A program made the position numbers and the translations under genes. Under the pieces are notes generated by a model. The model was given only the letters and a program-made list of their open reading frames with translations, was not told the DNA's origin and searched no databases. Below are positions 1 through 8,077 of a DNA stretch of 64,000 nucleotides, piece after piece (position 1 is the stretch's first letter; each line of letters opens with the position of its first letter). Source of the stretch: Marivita geojedonensis (GTDB lineage Bacteria; Pseudomonadota; Alphaproteobacteria; Rhodobacterales; Rhodobacteraceae); the NCBI RefSeq assembly GCF_002115805.1, contig NZ_JFKC01000018.1:1-64000 (forward strand). Reading direction: 5' to 3'.

Positions 1-545
1 ATCCATCGGCGTAAGCACACTGTGTAAATTGCCCAAATAAATGAGCCAGCTAATAGTAGCGACGGTCCCCAAATACTTGTATCGACTATGGCCCACTTAA
101 CATCCTGCCAAACCATTAGAGTTGCACCCGAGAAAGCAATTACAGCGCCAAGTATCTCACATGCTTGCAGCCGCCGCCCGTGCCAGACTTGGGAGATGAA
201 CAGTATGAGTAGTGCAGAGAGGGCAAAGATCGCGCCACCAGTAGAGGCGGGGCTATGATGCAACCCGGAGTAAACGAGCCAATTGAACAGCGTTACAGAC
301 AAGAACCCGAGTGCTAGCATCTGTAGAGGATGGCTCGCCCAAGCGGCGGCGATTTGCGGCCAATTGCGTACAGTGAACGGCAACAAGACAATTCCGGCAA
401 CGACCCAACGAAGATAGTTCAACTGGAATGGTTCGATAGCTTCATGAAGGGCGCGCGCTACGACAAAATTTCCAGCCCACATTAGCGGACCCAAAGCCGC
501 AACAAGAAACACACCAACGCTGTTCAATCGAGGCGATTTAGGCAT
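1..545 (-). CDS. EamA/DMT-family transporter, partial (C-terminus outside window)
   Basis: Reading the minus strand from the ATG at 545 gives 181 codons open to the window edge. The protein starts MPKSPRLNSVGVFLVAALGP and is a run of hydrophobic helices separated by short charged loops. The early MWAGNFVVARAL helix and the later GAVIAFSGATLMV helix are typical of EamA (drug/metabolite transporter) repeats; about half of a usual 280-300 aa member is visible. It should be an inner-membrane exporter or permease of a small metabolite, substrate unknown. Codon use is AT-richer than the genes after 23.7 kb, so the gene may belong to another acquired segment lying left of the tRNA-Cys island. Family assignment is firm; substrate is not predictable. 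Confidence 0.8.
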   Translation of the reverse strand, partial: MPKSPRLNSVGVFLVAALGPLMWAGNFVVARALHEAIEPFQLNYLRWVVAGIVLLPFTVRNWPQIAAAWASHPLQMLALGFLSVTLFNWLVYSGLHHSPASTGGAIFALSALLILFISQVWHGRRLQACEILGAVIAFSGATLMVWQDVKWAIVDTSIWGPSLLLAGSFIWAIYTVCLRRW

Positions 546-786
546 AGGTTTCCCCCACGTAAATATTGTTCAAGCGGAGGCGTTCATCAAGTGATTTCAA
601 TAGTGTGACGGTTGTAGATCAGGACCTGCACAACCTGTTTGCAAGTGCGTTAAATTTGAGCGTGCTGTCTTGGATGCCCGGGGCTGACACTGCCGATGGC
701 CGAATGAATTCCCGCCGGTTGAAGCAATTCGACCGTTCGCACAAAGAGCCGTGAATGCTCGCTTCGAACTTAAGCTTCCCAACAGT

Positions 787-828
787 CTTCCGACGCGTGT
801 CTTCAAACTTCCCACGCGTGTCTTCAAA
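787..828. repeat. Tandem 21-bp direct repeat (2 copies)
   Basis: Two adjacent copies, 787-807 and 808-828, differ at one base (CTTCC then G or C, followed by ACGCGTGTCTTCAAA). Each contains the ACGCGT palindrome. Function unknown. Confidence 0.85.
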
Positions 829-866
829 CAATGTGTTGCAAGAACTGTGTTTGCGTCACTGTTCCA

Positions 867-891
867 AATCACTGTGTTCAACACAGTGATT
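867..891. repeat. Perfect 12-bp inverted repeat with 1-nt centre
   Basis: Left arm AATCACTGTGTT (867-878), central C, right arm AACACAGTGATT (880-891). Such a symmetric dyad is typical of a dimeric DNA-binding protein site. A related AACTGTGTTT word occurs just upstream at 843-852. Confidence 0.85.
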
Positions 892-912
892 CAGCCCCAA
901 TACGCACAGCAG

Positions 913-944
913 CACACTTTCAAAAGTGTGTATCAAGTGTGTAT
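913..944. repeat. Cluster of AAGTGTGT words in inverted and helically phased direct orientation
   Basis: CACACTTT (913-920) faces AAAGTGTG (923-930). The word AAGTGTGTAT then occurs at 924-933 and again at 935-944, exactly 11 bp apart, one helical turn. The cluster lies 43 bp from the att core at 987, so a recombination or excision-factor site is possible. Confidence 0.7.
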
Positions 945-986
945 GGCGATTTTGGAGGGTGAAAGTGGTGTTAAGTACTTGATTTT

Positions 987-1036
987 AATGGAGGCGAGTA
1001 CCGGAATCGAACCGGTGTACACGGATTTGCAATCCG
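987..1036. repeat. attL: 50-bp copy of the tRNA-Cys 3' part
   Basis: These 50 bases are identical to 23465-23514. They carry the 3' part of a minus-strand tRNA-Cys gene, from the anticodon stem-loop through the T arm to the encoded CCA. Beyond 1036 the sequence departs from tRNA, so this copy is only a fragment. Outside the perfect repeat, 970-986 also resembles 23447-23464 with a few differences. This is the classic product of site-specific integration into a tRNA gene. Confidence 0.93.
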
Positions 1037-1388
1037 GCGCTTCGCTCTGTAACTACGTAATAATATTGTAAACGTACTACCTTTGTTCACGGCCTTATCT
1101 CAAAGGCTTACGTAGAGGCTGTAAACTGAAAACTCTGTTTTCGGCTTTGTTGGTGCCATCCAGTTTCCTTGGAAATGAAGTTTCTCGTCTTTGTGTTTCG
1201 AATTCCCACCTCTCCCAGAAGACTACTTGGTTCGTATGCGTCTCCCAGCATTCACCGGATAAATGCGATACAAATAGCACGAGGGGAAAGATGTCATCTC
1301 GGTTTCGCGAAGCGGCAACTCCTCAAAAGCCGCCGCTTCCTATTCTGTCAAATTGCGGACACTAAATGACACTGCGACGCTACAGCCC
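1037..1388. other. Left end of island, no supported gene
   Basis: No convincing coding region was found. TGTAAACG occurs at 1067-1074 and CTGTAAAC at 1119-1126, matching words repeated beside the right att site at 23399-23419. The convergent end of the dehydrogenase gene begins at 1389. Confidence 0.5.
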
Positions 1389-2867
1389 TTAGACGGAGGT
1401 GCAGATGTATTTCATCTCCATGAATTCATCCATGCCGTGGTGGCTGCCTTCCCGGCCCAGTCCGGATTGCTTGACCCCGCCAAAGGGCGCCACCTCGGTT
1501 GAGATCAACCCAGTGTTCACACCCACCATGCCATATTCCAGCGCCTCCTGAACCTGCGTGACGCGGCTCAGGTCGCGGGCATAGAAATAGGCGGCGAGGC
1601 CAAATATCGTGTCGTTGGCCAGATCGATAACCTCTTCGACAGTGTCGAAATTGAATAATGGTGCCAGCGGGCCGAAGGTTTCCTCCTGCGCGAAGGCCAT
1701 TTCACGTGTTGCGCCCGTGACGATGGTCGGCTGAAAGAATGTGCCGCCTAGATCGTGCCGCTTGCCGCCGGAGATGACGGTGCCGCCCTTGGCGATAGCG
1801 TCCTCAACATGTTCTTCGACCTTGGCAACCGCTTCCTCGTTGATCAGAGGGCCAAGCTGTACCCCGTCAGAGAGGCCGTCGCCTACCGGCATCGCTTCTA
1901 CCGCGTCCTTGAGCTTGGCGGCGAAGGCATCATAGACGCCGGCCTGCACGTAGATGCGGTTGGCGCAGACGCAGGTCTGGCCGTTGTTGCGATACTTGGA
2001 GATCAGCGCGCCCTCGACCGCGGCGTCCAGATTGGCGTCGTCGAAGACAATGAATGGAGCGTTGCCGCCCAGTTCCATCGAGCATTTCATGACCTGATCG
2101 GCAGCCTGTTTCAACAGGATGCGCCCTACTTCCGTGCTGCCGGTGAAAGTCAGCTTTCGGACTTTTGGGTTCTCGCAGAATTCCTTGCCGATGTCCGAGG
2201 ACCGGGACGAGGGGATGATCGACAGCACGCCTTTAGGGATACCCGCACGCTCCGCTAGTTCCCCCAAAGCCAGCGCCGAAAGGGGCGTTTCTGCTGCTGG
2301 ACGGGCCACGAAGGCGCAGCCCGCGGCCAGCGCCGGGCCTACCTTGCGGGTGATCATTGCGTTGGGGAAGTTCCACGGCGTGATTGAGGCGGCGACTCCG
2401 ATCGGTTGCTTGATGACGGTGATGCGCTTGTCGCGCTGGTGACCGGGGATGGTTTCGCCATAGGTGCGCTTGGCCTCTTCGGCGAACCATTCGACAAAAC
2501 TCGCCCCATAGAGGATTTCGCCACGGGCCTCGGCGTGTGGTTTGCCCTGTTCTGCGGTCAGGATCGTGGCGAGATCGTCGGCATTCTCGACCATCAGATC
2601 GAACCACTTGCGCAGGACGGCAGCGCGTTCCTTGCCTGTCCATTTGGACCAGTCCTTCTGCGCTATGTAGGCGGCATCGATGGCTAGGGCGGTCTCGATG
2701 CGGGTCACGTCAGCAACCTCGGCGATGGTATCGCCGCGCGCGGGGTTCGACACCGAGAAAGTGGCGCCGTCATCGGCGTCCACCCATTCGCCGGCAATAT
2801 ACGCCTGGGTCCTGAGGATCGCCGGGTCCTTGAGAAGGTCTTTCAGTCCGGTCACGGATTTCAGCAT
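1389..2867 (-). CDS. gabD: NAD(P)-dependent succinate-semialdehyde-type dehydrogenase
   Basis: A 492-aa aldehyde dehydrogenase. It oxidises an omega-carboxy aldehyde, most likely succinate semialdehyde, to the acid in the cytoplasm. Visible signatures are the TPWNFPNAM stretch, the FTGSTEVGR nucleotide-binding loop, MELGGNAPF with the general-base Glu, and NNGQTCVCANR with the catalytic Cys near residue 299. The ending KYICTSV fits the GabD/DavD group. It is the last gene of a leftward run that also holds two class III aminotransferases, so it fits the final step of GABA or related aminocarboxylate breakdown. Glutarate semialdehyde is an alternative substrate. Confidence 0.88.
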   Translation of the reverse strand: MLKSVTGLKDLLKDPAILRTQAYIAGEWVDADDGATFSVSNPARGDTIAEVADVTRIETALAIDAAYIAQKDWSKWTGKERAAVLRKWFDLMVENADDLATILTAEQGKPHAEARGEILYGASFVEWFAEEAKRTYGETIPGHQRDKRITVIKQPIGVAASITPWNFPNAMITRKVGPALAAGCAFVARPAAETPLSALALGELAERAGIPKGVLSIIPSSRSSDIGKEFCENPKVRKLTFTGSTEVGRILLKQAADQVMKCSMELGGNAPFIVFDDANLDAAVEGALISKYRNNGQTCVCANRIYVQAGVYDAFAAKLKDAVEAMPVGDGLSDGVQLGPLINEEAVAKVEEHVEDAIAKGGTVISGGKRHDLGGTFFQPTIVTGATREMAFAQEETFGPLAPLFNFDTVEEVIDLANDTIFGLAAYFYARDLSRVTQVQEALEYGMVGVNTGLISTEVAPFGGVKQSGLGREGSHHGMDEFMEMKYICTSV

Positions 2868-2909
2868 GGGTCACCTTTCTATGTATGAGGTGTTTTTGGT
2901 CAGACGCCG

Positions 2910-3470
2910 TCAGTGGCCGCCCGGGTTCAACGGGGTCTGGCGCAGCACCTCGGCGATGTCGTCGTCGAGGGGGACGTCGAAGGAATTCAGCTCGTAGCCG
3001 AGCACGGAATAGAAGCCGACGGTGGCGATCAGGTCGAGAACCGCCAGCTTGCCCAAGTCGCGGGCGATGCCGTCGATGCTGGCCTGCGACAGCCTGTGGT
3101 CCGTCATCAGTTCGTCGACCGCGCGGGCGATCAGCGCGTCCTGCAGCGCCATGTCTTCGCACGGTCCGGCGATGGAGGCAATGCGCGCATCGCTCAGACC
3201 GCGACGGCGGGCCCGGTCAATGTGCTGCTGCCATTCGTAGGACGATCCAAGCCGGTGGCCGGTGCGCAGGATGGCGACCTCGGACAGCTGCGGGCCGAGC
3301 GTCGTCTGGTTGACGATGTGCTCGCGCAAAGGGGCCCAGGCGCGCAGCAGGGCCGGGTGGTGCGCCATGACGCGGTAGACGTTGAGTGCCCCGGCAAAGC
3401 CGTCGCGCAGGTCAGTGACCTCGACAGGCCAGGCCGCGTCCGTCATGGGCGTAAAGTCGAAATCGGTCAT
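2910..3470 (-). CDS. Carboxymuconolactone decarboxylase/AhpD-like family protein
   Basis: A 186-aa protein with the all-helical AhpD-like layout: HPALLRAWAPL, then LSEVAILRTGHRLGSSYEW-QQH, then two further helices. The redox CxxC of true AhpD is absent; the equivalent place reads YEWQQH, as in the carboxymuconolactone decarboxylase-like branch. The start codon overlaps the stop of the upstream FMN gene by four bases (ATGA), so the pair is probably translationally coupled. Enzymatic role unknown; a hydrolase, decarboxylase or accessory role in the island's catabolic pathway is inferred only from position. Confidence 0.75.
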   Translation of the reverse strand: MTDFDFTPMTDAAWPVEVTDLRDGFAGALNVYRVMAHHPALLRAWAPLREHIVNQTTLGPQLSEVAILRTGHRLGSSYEWQQHIDRARRRGLSDARIASIAGPCEDMALQDALIARAVDELMTDHRLSQASIDGIARDLGKLAVLDLIATVGFYSVLGYELNSFDVPLDDDIAEVLRQTPLNPGGH

Positions 3471-5095
3471 GCGCCGCGCCTAGTCTCTGTATCGAAAGGC
3501 TGGAAGCTGTCGGCAGAGGAGCGCCGCCAGCGTTTGCGGTATCCCTGCGGATCCTCGTCACCCGAGTTCAGCAGGAAGCCGACCGGCATGTAGGGATAGA
3601 TCTCGTCGCCCGTCACCATGGTGCGATCGCCTTCGCGCAGCAGCAGGTGGAAGGGTAGGAACTCGCCCGGGTGCAAGAGACCTGCGGCGCTGGTTAGCTC
3701 GCCGATGGCATGCATGGTGTTCTTGTGGAAGCGCGCCACGCGCTCGGCCTTGTCCGGCACCACCAGCGCGCGCGAGCGATGCGGGTCCTGCGTGGCCACG
3801 CCGACCGGGCAATGGTTGGTGTGGCAGGCCTGCGCCTGGATGCAGCCGACGGCGAACATGAAACCGCGCGCCGAATTGGCCCAGTCGGCGCCGAGCGCGA
3901 TGGCTTTGAGGATGGCGAAGGACGAAACCAGCTTGCCCGAAGCGCCGATCTTGACCTGGTCGCGGAGCCCGGCACCGCGCAGGGTGTTGTGGGCAAAGGT
4001 CAGCCCCTCGACCAGCGGCATGCCCATGTGGTCGGCGAATTCCACCGGCGCGGCGCCCGTGCCACCTTCCTTTCCGTCCACCACGATGAAATCGGGAGCG
4101 ATGCCCGTCTCCAGCATGGCCTTGACCACGCACATGAATTCGCGCCGGTGACCGATGCACAGCTTGAAGCCGACGGGCTTGCCGTCCGACAACTCGCGCA
4201 GCTTGCCGACGAACTCCATCATCTCGATGGGGGTCGAGAACTCGGGGTGCGAGGCGGGCGAGACGCAATCGATTCCCATGGGGATGCCGCGCGCCTCGGC
4301 GATCTCCGGGGTGATCTTTGCGCCGGGCAGCATGCCGCCATGGCCAGGTTTGGCGCCCTGGCTCATCTTGAGCTCGATCATCTTGACCTGCGGGTCGGCG
4401 GCCTGCTCGGCAAAGCTCGCGGGATCGAACCTGCCGTCCTTCGTGCGGCAGCCGAAATAGCCCGAGCCGATCTCCCAGATCAAGTCGCCGCCGCCTTCGC
4501 GGTGGTAGCGACTGATGCTGCCTTCGCCGGTGTCATGGGCAAAACCGCCCATCTTGGCGCCCTTGTTCAGCGCGAGGATGGCGTTGCCCGAAAGCGCGCC
4601 GAAGCTCATCGCGGAGATGTTGAACAACGAGGCGTTGTAGGGCTGCTTGCAGGCCGGGCCACCGATCGGAACGCGAAAGTCGAAATCATCGATCTTCTTG
4701 GGCTGGGCGGAATGCGTCAGCCATTCGTAACCCGCGTCGTAGACCCGGCGGCGTGTGCCGAAAGGGCGTTTGTCCTCTACCCCTTTGGCCCGCTGGTAGA
4801 CGAGGCTGCGTTGCTCGCGGGAGAACGGTTCCTCGTCGGCGTCGTTTTCGATCAAGTATTGTCGGATCTCCGGGCGGATGCCTTCAAACAGGAAGCGCAT
4901 GTGGCCCAGAATGGGATAGTTGCGCAGTATGGCATGTTTGCGCTGCGTGACGTCATAAATGCCCAAAGCCGTTAGGCCACCGAACAGAGCTAGTGGCAGC
5001 CGAAACCACCCGTGGAACGCGAGACCCAACAAGGACACAAGCGCTATGACCGAGCATCCCACCAAGGTTGCATAGCGCTGTTGTTCGCGGAGCAT
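3467..5095 (-). CDS. FMN-binding glutamate-synthase-family protein, membrane-anchored
   Basis: A 542-aa protein. Residues 10-50 form one or two membrane segments; the rest is the FMN/iron-sulfur synthase domain of glutamate synthase large subunits. The [3Fe-4S] motif is seen as C-x5-C-x4-C in CIQAQACHTNHCPVG, and the FMN/2-oxoglutarate barrel shows GGTGAAP and KVGASGK-like stretches (KIGASGK here). The glutaminase domain is missing. Stand-alone members often catalyse amination or transfer with unusual amines or work as oxidoreductases. Its start overlaps the aminotransferase stop by one base (TGATG). It may recycle glutamate or amine nitrogen released in the pathway. Confidence 0.85.
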   Translation of the reverse strand: MLREQQRYATLVGCSVIALVSLLGLAFHGWFRLPLALFGGLTALGIYDVTQRKHAILRNYPILGHMRFLFEGIRPEIRQYLIENDADEEPFSREQRSLVYQRAKGVEDKRPFGTRRRVYDAGYEWLTHSAQPKKIDDFDFRVPIGGPACKQPYNASLFNISAMSFGALSGNAILALNKGAKMGGFAHDTGEGSISRYHREGGGDLIWEIGSGYFGCRTKDGRFDPASFAEQAADPQVKMIELKMSQGAKPGHGGMLPGAKITPEIAEARGIPMGIDCVSPASHPEFSTPIEMMEFVGKLRELSDGKPVGFKLCIGHRREFMCVVKAMLETGIAPDFIVVDGKEGGTGAAPVEFADHMGMPLVEGLTFAHNTLRGAGLRDQVKIGASGKLVSSFAILKAIALGADWANSARGFMFAVGCIQAQACHTNHCPVGVATQDPHRSRALVVPDKAERVARFHKNTMHAIGELTSAAGLLHPGEFLPFHLLLREGDRTMVTGDEIYPYMPVGFLLNSGDEDPQGYRKRWRRSSADSFQPFDTETRRGA

Positions 5096-6414
5096 CAGAT
5101 CGCCGCCGAAATCGCGCCGGCCAGCTTGTCGACCAACTCATCCAACTGGCCGTCCTCGATAATGAACGGCGGGGCCAGGAGGACGTGATCGCCAGTCTTG
5201 CCGTCGATTGTGCCCGACATCGGGTAGCAGATCAGCCCGGCCTCGAAGGCCGACTTCTTGACCTTTCCAGCGACGCCTTTGGCGGGATCGAACGGTGCCT
5301 TTGTATCTTTGTCGTCCACGAGTTCGATGCCGCGGAAGAGGCCGCGCCCGCGCAGGTCTCCCACATGGGGGTGCTGGCCAAATCGGTCTTCGAGCCGTGC
5401 GGCCAGTTTGTCGCCCTGTTCACGCACCCGCGCCACGAGGTCGCGCTCCAGGATCGAGCCAACGACAGCCAGCCCGCAGGCAGCGGCGGTGGGATGTCCC
5501 ACATAGGTGTGCCCGTGCTGGAAGAACCCGGACCCTGCCTCGATGGCGCCGTAAATCTCGGAGGTGCAGAGCATGGCTCCGATCGGTTGATAGCCCGCGC
5601 CGAGGCCCTTGGCGATACAGACGATATCCGGCGCAACGCCGTCTTGTTCACAGGCGAAGAGGCTGCCCGTCCGGCCCATGCCGCACATCACCTCGTCGAG
5701 AATGAGCAGCACGCCGTACTTGTCGCAGATCTCGCGGATGCGTTTGAAATATCCGGGGGCTGGCGCCAGTGCGCCCGCCGTGGCACCGACGACGGGCTCT
5801 GCCATGAATGCCATGACGGTTTCCGGGCCGAGGCGCAGGATTTCTTCTTCTAGCGCCTGCGCCGCGCGCAGCCCGTAGTCCTCGGCGGTTTCATCGTCGC
5901 GCCTGTGGCGATATTCGTAGCAGGGATCGATATGGCTAACGTCCAGCAGGAGCGGTCCGAACTGCGCGCGGCGCCATTCATTGCCGCCCGCGGAGAGCGA
6001 GCCGATGGTGTTGCCGTGGTAGCTCTGCTTACGGGCGATCAGGCGGCCGCGTTTCGCCTCGCCCTTTTCGACCCAGTACTGCCGGGCTAACTTGATAGCG
6101 GCTTCGGTCGCCTCGGACCCCCCGGAAACGAGATAGACTCGGTTCAGTTCCCCCGGGGCATTGGCGATGAGTAGATCGGCCAGTTTTTCCGCTGGCTCCG
6201 AAGTGAAAAAGCCCGTGTGGGCAAAGGCCAATTGGTCGATTTGGGTCTTGATCGCATTGACCACGGTACGGTCGGAATGGCCTAGGCAAGACACCGCCGC
6301 CCCGCCGGAGGCATCGAGGTAGCGTTTGCCATTGTTGTCGATCAAGTAGCATCCATCCCCGCCCACGGCGACCGGCGGTTGCTGACGTGTGTGACGGGGA
6401 AAGATGTGCGACAT
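5095..6414 (-). CDS. Class III (omega) aminotransferase, PLP-dependent
   Basis: A 439-aa fold-type I aminotransferase. Recognisable parts are the substrate/PLP loop SGGSEATEAAIKLA, YHGNTIGSLSAGG, the PLP-pyridine Asp in LILDEVMCGMGRTG and the Schiff-base Lys in CIAKGLGAGYQP. It moves an amino group from an omega-amine, beta-amino acid or similar substrate to 2-oxoglutarate or pyruvate. It differs clearly from the second aminotransferase next door, so the two probably act on different intermediates. A gap of about 100 bp separates them, and the FMN protein follows with a 1-base overlap. Confidence 0.87.
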   Translation of the reverse strand: MSHIFPRHTRQQPPVAVGGDGCYLIDNNGKRYLDASGGAAVSCLGHSDRTVVNAIKTQIDQLAFAHTGFFTSEPAEKLADLLIANAPGELNRVYLVSGGSEATEAAIKLARQYWVEKGEAKRGRLIARKQSYHGNTIGSLSAGGNEWRRAQFGPLLLDVSHIDPCYEYRHRRDDETAEDYGLRAAQALEEEILRLGPETVMAFMAEPVVGATAGALAPAPGYFKRIREICDKYGVLLILDEVMCGMGRTGSLFACEQDGVAPDIVCIAKGLGAGYQPIGAMLCTSEIYGAIEAGSGFFQHGHTYVGHPTAAACGLAVVGSILERDLVARVREQGDKLAARLEDRFGQHPHVGDLRGRGLFRGIELVDDKDTKAPFDPAKGVAGKVKKSAFEAGLICYPMSGTIDGKTGDHVLLAPPFIIEDGQLDELVDKLAGAISAAI

Positions 6415-6519
6415 GAGGCATCTCCTGCGGGGTTGTCGAATGATAGCATCCGCAGTCTAGGGGGGAAAAGTGATGTTGCAAAAGGCGCGAGACCGGAGCC
6501 TCGCGCCTGTCGTGTCATG

Positions 6520-7902
6520 TTACTCCGCGGCGTGGCGGATTTCGTCAGCCATCGCGTCGGCCAGCGCCGCCTCGAAGATAGCAAGACCCTCTTCGATGAT
6601 CGCGTCGGACGCGGTCAGCGGTACCATGATGCGCACGGCGTTGCCATGCATGCCGCAGGACAGGAGGATCAACCCGCGTTTCAGCGCGTGAGCGATGACT
6701 GACTTGGTCAGGGCAACATCGGGCGTGGCTGTGCCGAAATCGGTCACGAACTCAACGGCCAGCATCGCACCAAGGCCACGGATATCCCACATCCGGAAGG
6801 GGGCCACGCGGGCGCCAATGTCGGCGAAGCGCGCCCGCATGGTATCACCAAGCGCGGTCGAGCGGGCCAGAAGATCCTCGGACTCGATCGCTTCGATCGC
6901 GGCGAGAGCCGCCGCACAAGCCACCGGGTTGCCACCATAGGTGCCGCCCAGACCACCTGGTTCCAGCGCGTCCATTACCTCCGCGCGGCCAATGACACCA
7001 GCGACAGGATAGCCGCCTGCCATCGACTTGGCACAGGTGATGAGGTCCGGCGCGACACCGGAATGCTCGATGGCGAACCACGTGCCGGTTCGGGCAAAAC
7101 CCGCTTGGATCTCGTCGGAAATCAGAAGGATGCCGTGCTTGTCGCAGATCGCGCGCAGCGCCTGCCACATTTCGGTCGGAACGGGGTGGTAGCCGCCTTC
7201 GCCCAGGACCGGCTCCAGAATGATTGCTGCCACGCGGTCGGGCTGTGCATCGGTCAGGAACAGGGTTTCCAATGCGCGCAGGCTGTCACTCACCGTGAGT
7301 CCGGCGCGCGTGTCCGGGAACGGGGCGCGGAAGATGTCGGACGGGAAAGGGCCCACGTCCTTTTTGTAAGGATTGACCTTGCCGGTCAAGCCGAGCGTAA
7401 GCAGTGTACGGCCATGGTATCCGGCGGTGAACGCGATCACGCCGGGGCGCCCAGTATGGGCGCGGGCGATCTTGACGGCGTTTTCCACGGCCTCGGCACC
7501 AGTGGTGACCAATAGTGTCTTCTTGGCGAAATCGCCCGGCGCCAGCGCGTTCAGCTTCTCGGCCAGGGCGATATAGGGCTCATAAGGCACGACCTGGAAC
7601 GAGGTGTGCGTATACAGGTCTTCCTGTGCCTTGGCCGCGGCGATCACGCTGGGGTGGCGATGGCCGGTGTTCAGCACAGCGATGCCACCTGCGAAGTCAA
7701 TATAGCGTTTGCCCTCGACGTCCCAGAGCTCGGCGTTTTCGGCGCGGGCGGCAAAGACCGGCGCAGCCGATCCCACGCCACGGGCGACAGCGGTCTCACG
7801 GCGGGCCCAGAGAGCGGCGTTGTCCTGCTGTTGCGCAGCAGCACGGGCCTTTGCGTTCTTCTTTCGGGGGCTGGATTTGGTGGGGGTTTTCTTTGCGGGC
7901 AT
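6520..7902 (-). CDS. gabT: 4-aminobutyrate aminotransferase-type enzyme
   Basis: A 460-aa class III aminotransferase of the GabT group: TTGAEAVENAVKIAR, AFTAGYHGRTLLTLGLTGK, SDEIQAGFARTG with the PLP Asp, and CAKSMAGGYPVAGVIGR with the Schiff-base Lys. The first 25 residues are a Lys/Ala-rich extension absent from most relatives; the methionine at 7902 is kept because no better-placed start is obvious, but a start nearer the QQQDNAALWARR stretch is possible. It is first in the leftward operon, divergent from the HTH-cupin regulator, and with the dehydrogenase at 1389 gives a complete GABA to succinate route. Confidence 0.88.
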   Translation of the reverse strand: MPAKKTPTKSSPRKKNAKARAAAQQQDNAALWARRETAVARGVGSAAPVFAARAENAELWDVEGKRYIDFAGGIAVLNTGHRHPSVIAAAKAQEDLYTHTSFQVVPYEPYIALAEKLNALAPGDFAKKTLLVTTGAEAVENAVKIARAHTGRPGVIAFTAGYHGRTLLTLGLTGKVNPYKKDVGPFPSDIFRAPFPDTRAGLTVSDSLRALETLFLTDAQPDRVAAIILEPVLGEGGYHPVPTEMWQALRAICDKHGILLISDEIQAGFARTGTWFAIEHSGVAPDLITCAKSMAGGYPVAGVIGRAEVMDALEPGGLGGTYGGNPVACAAALAAIEAIESEDLLARSTALGDTMRARFADIGARVAPFRMWDIRGLGAMLAVEFVTDFGTATPDVALTKSVIAHALKRGLILLSCGMHGNAVRIMVPLTASDAIIEEGLAIFEAALADAMADEIRHAAE

Positions 7903-8077
7903 GTCTGGTCACTCCGGTTCATGCGGGCGTTAAAAATATTTACCGTCTGGCGAGTATATTTGTCAATCTCAACTTCGAGTGCGAATAATTCTCGCAAAAA
8001 CAACAATTTATAAAAGGCTTGACGAGGCATACATTCACAAGTCAAGTTTTCTTATCGACCCTTAAGGGGAATCGCAG
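7903..8077. promoter_or_regulatory. Divergent control region between gabT-like gene and HTH-cupin regulator
   Basis: An AT-rich 175-bp interval between divergently read genes. It contains TGCGA-N7-TCGCA (7980-7996) and CTTGAC-N17-GTCAAG (8018-8046); the TTGACG within the latter could also serve as a -35 element. These dyads are candidate binding sites of the adjacent PuuR-like regulator, an inference from position only. Confidence 0.45.

Larger units (their letters stand above)
546..986. other. Gene-free, repeat-rich AT-richer region outside the island
   Basis: I see no convincing gene between the EamA start and the left att repeat; the short reading frames here do not look like proteins. 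The stretch holds a 21-bp direct repeat, a perfect 25-bp palindrome and several copies of an AAGTGTGT-type word, listed separately. It may be a protein-binding or recombination control region, or the worn end of an older element. Confidence 0.5.

Noticed and set aside
566-1369. Several short frames at the left end (566-754, 751-1071, 1147-1365)
   Set aside because: They cross repeats and the tRNA fragment, have no ribosome sites of note and no protein-like sequence.
3710-4975. A 421-codon plus-strand frame
   Set aside because: Shadow of the FMN glutamate-synthase-like gene on the other strand; no protein family features.
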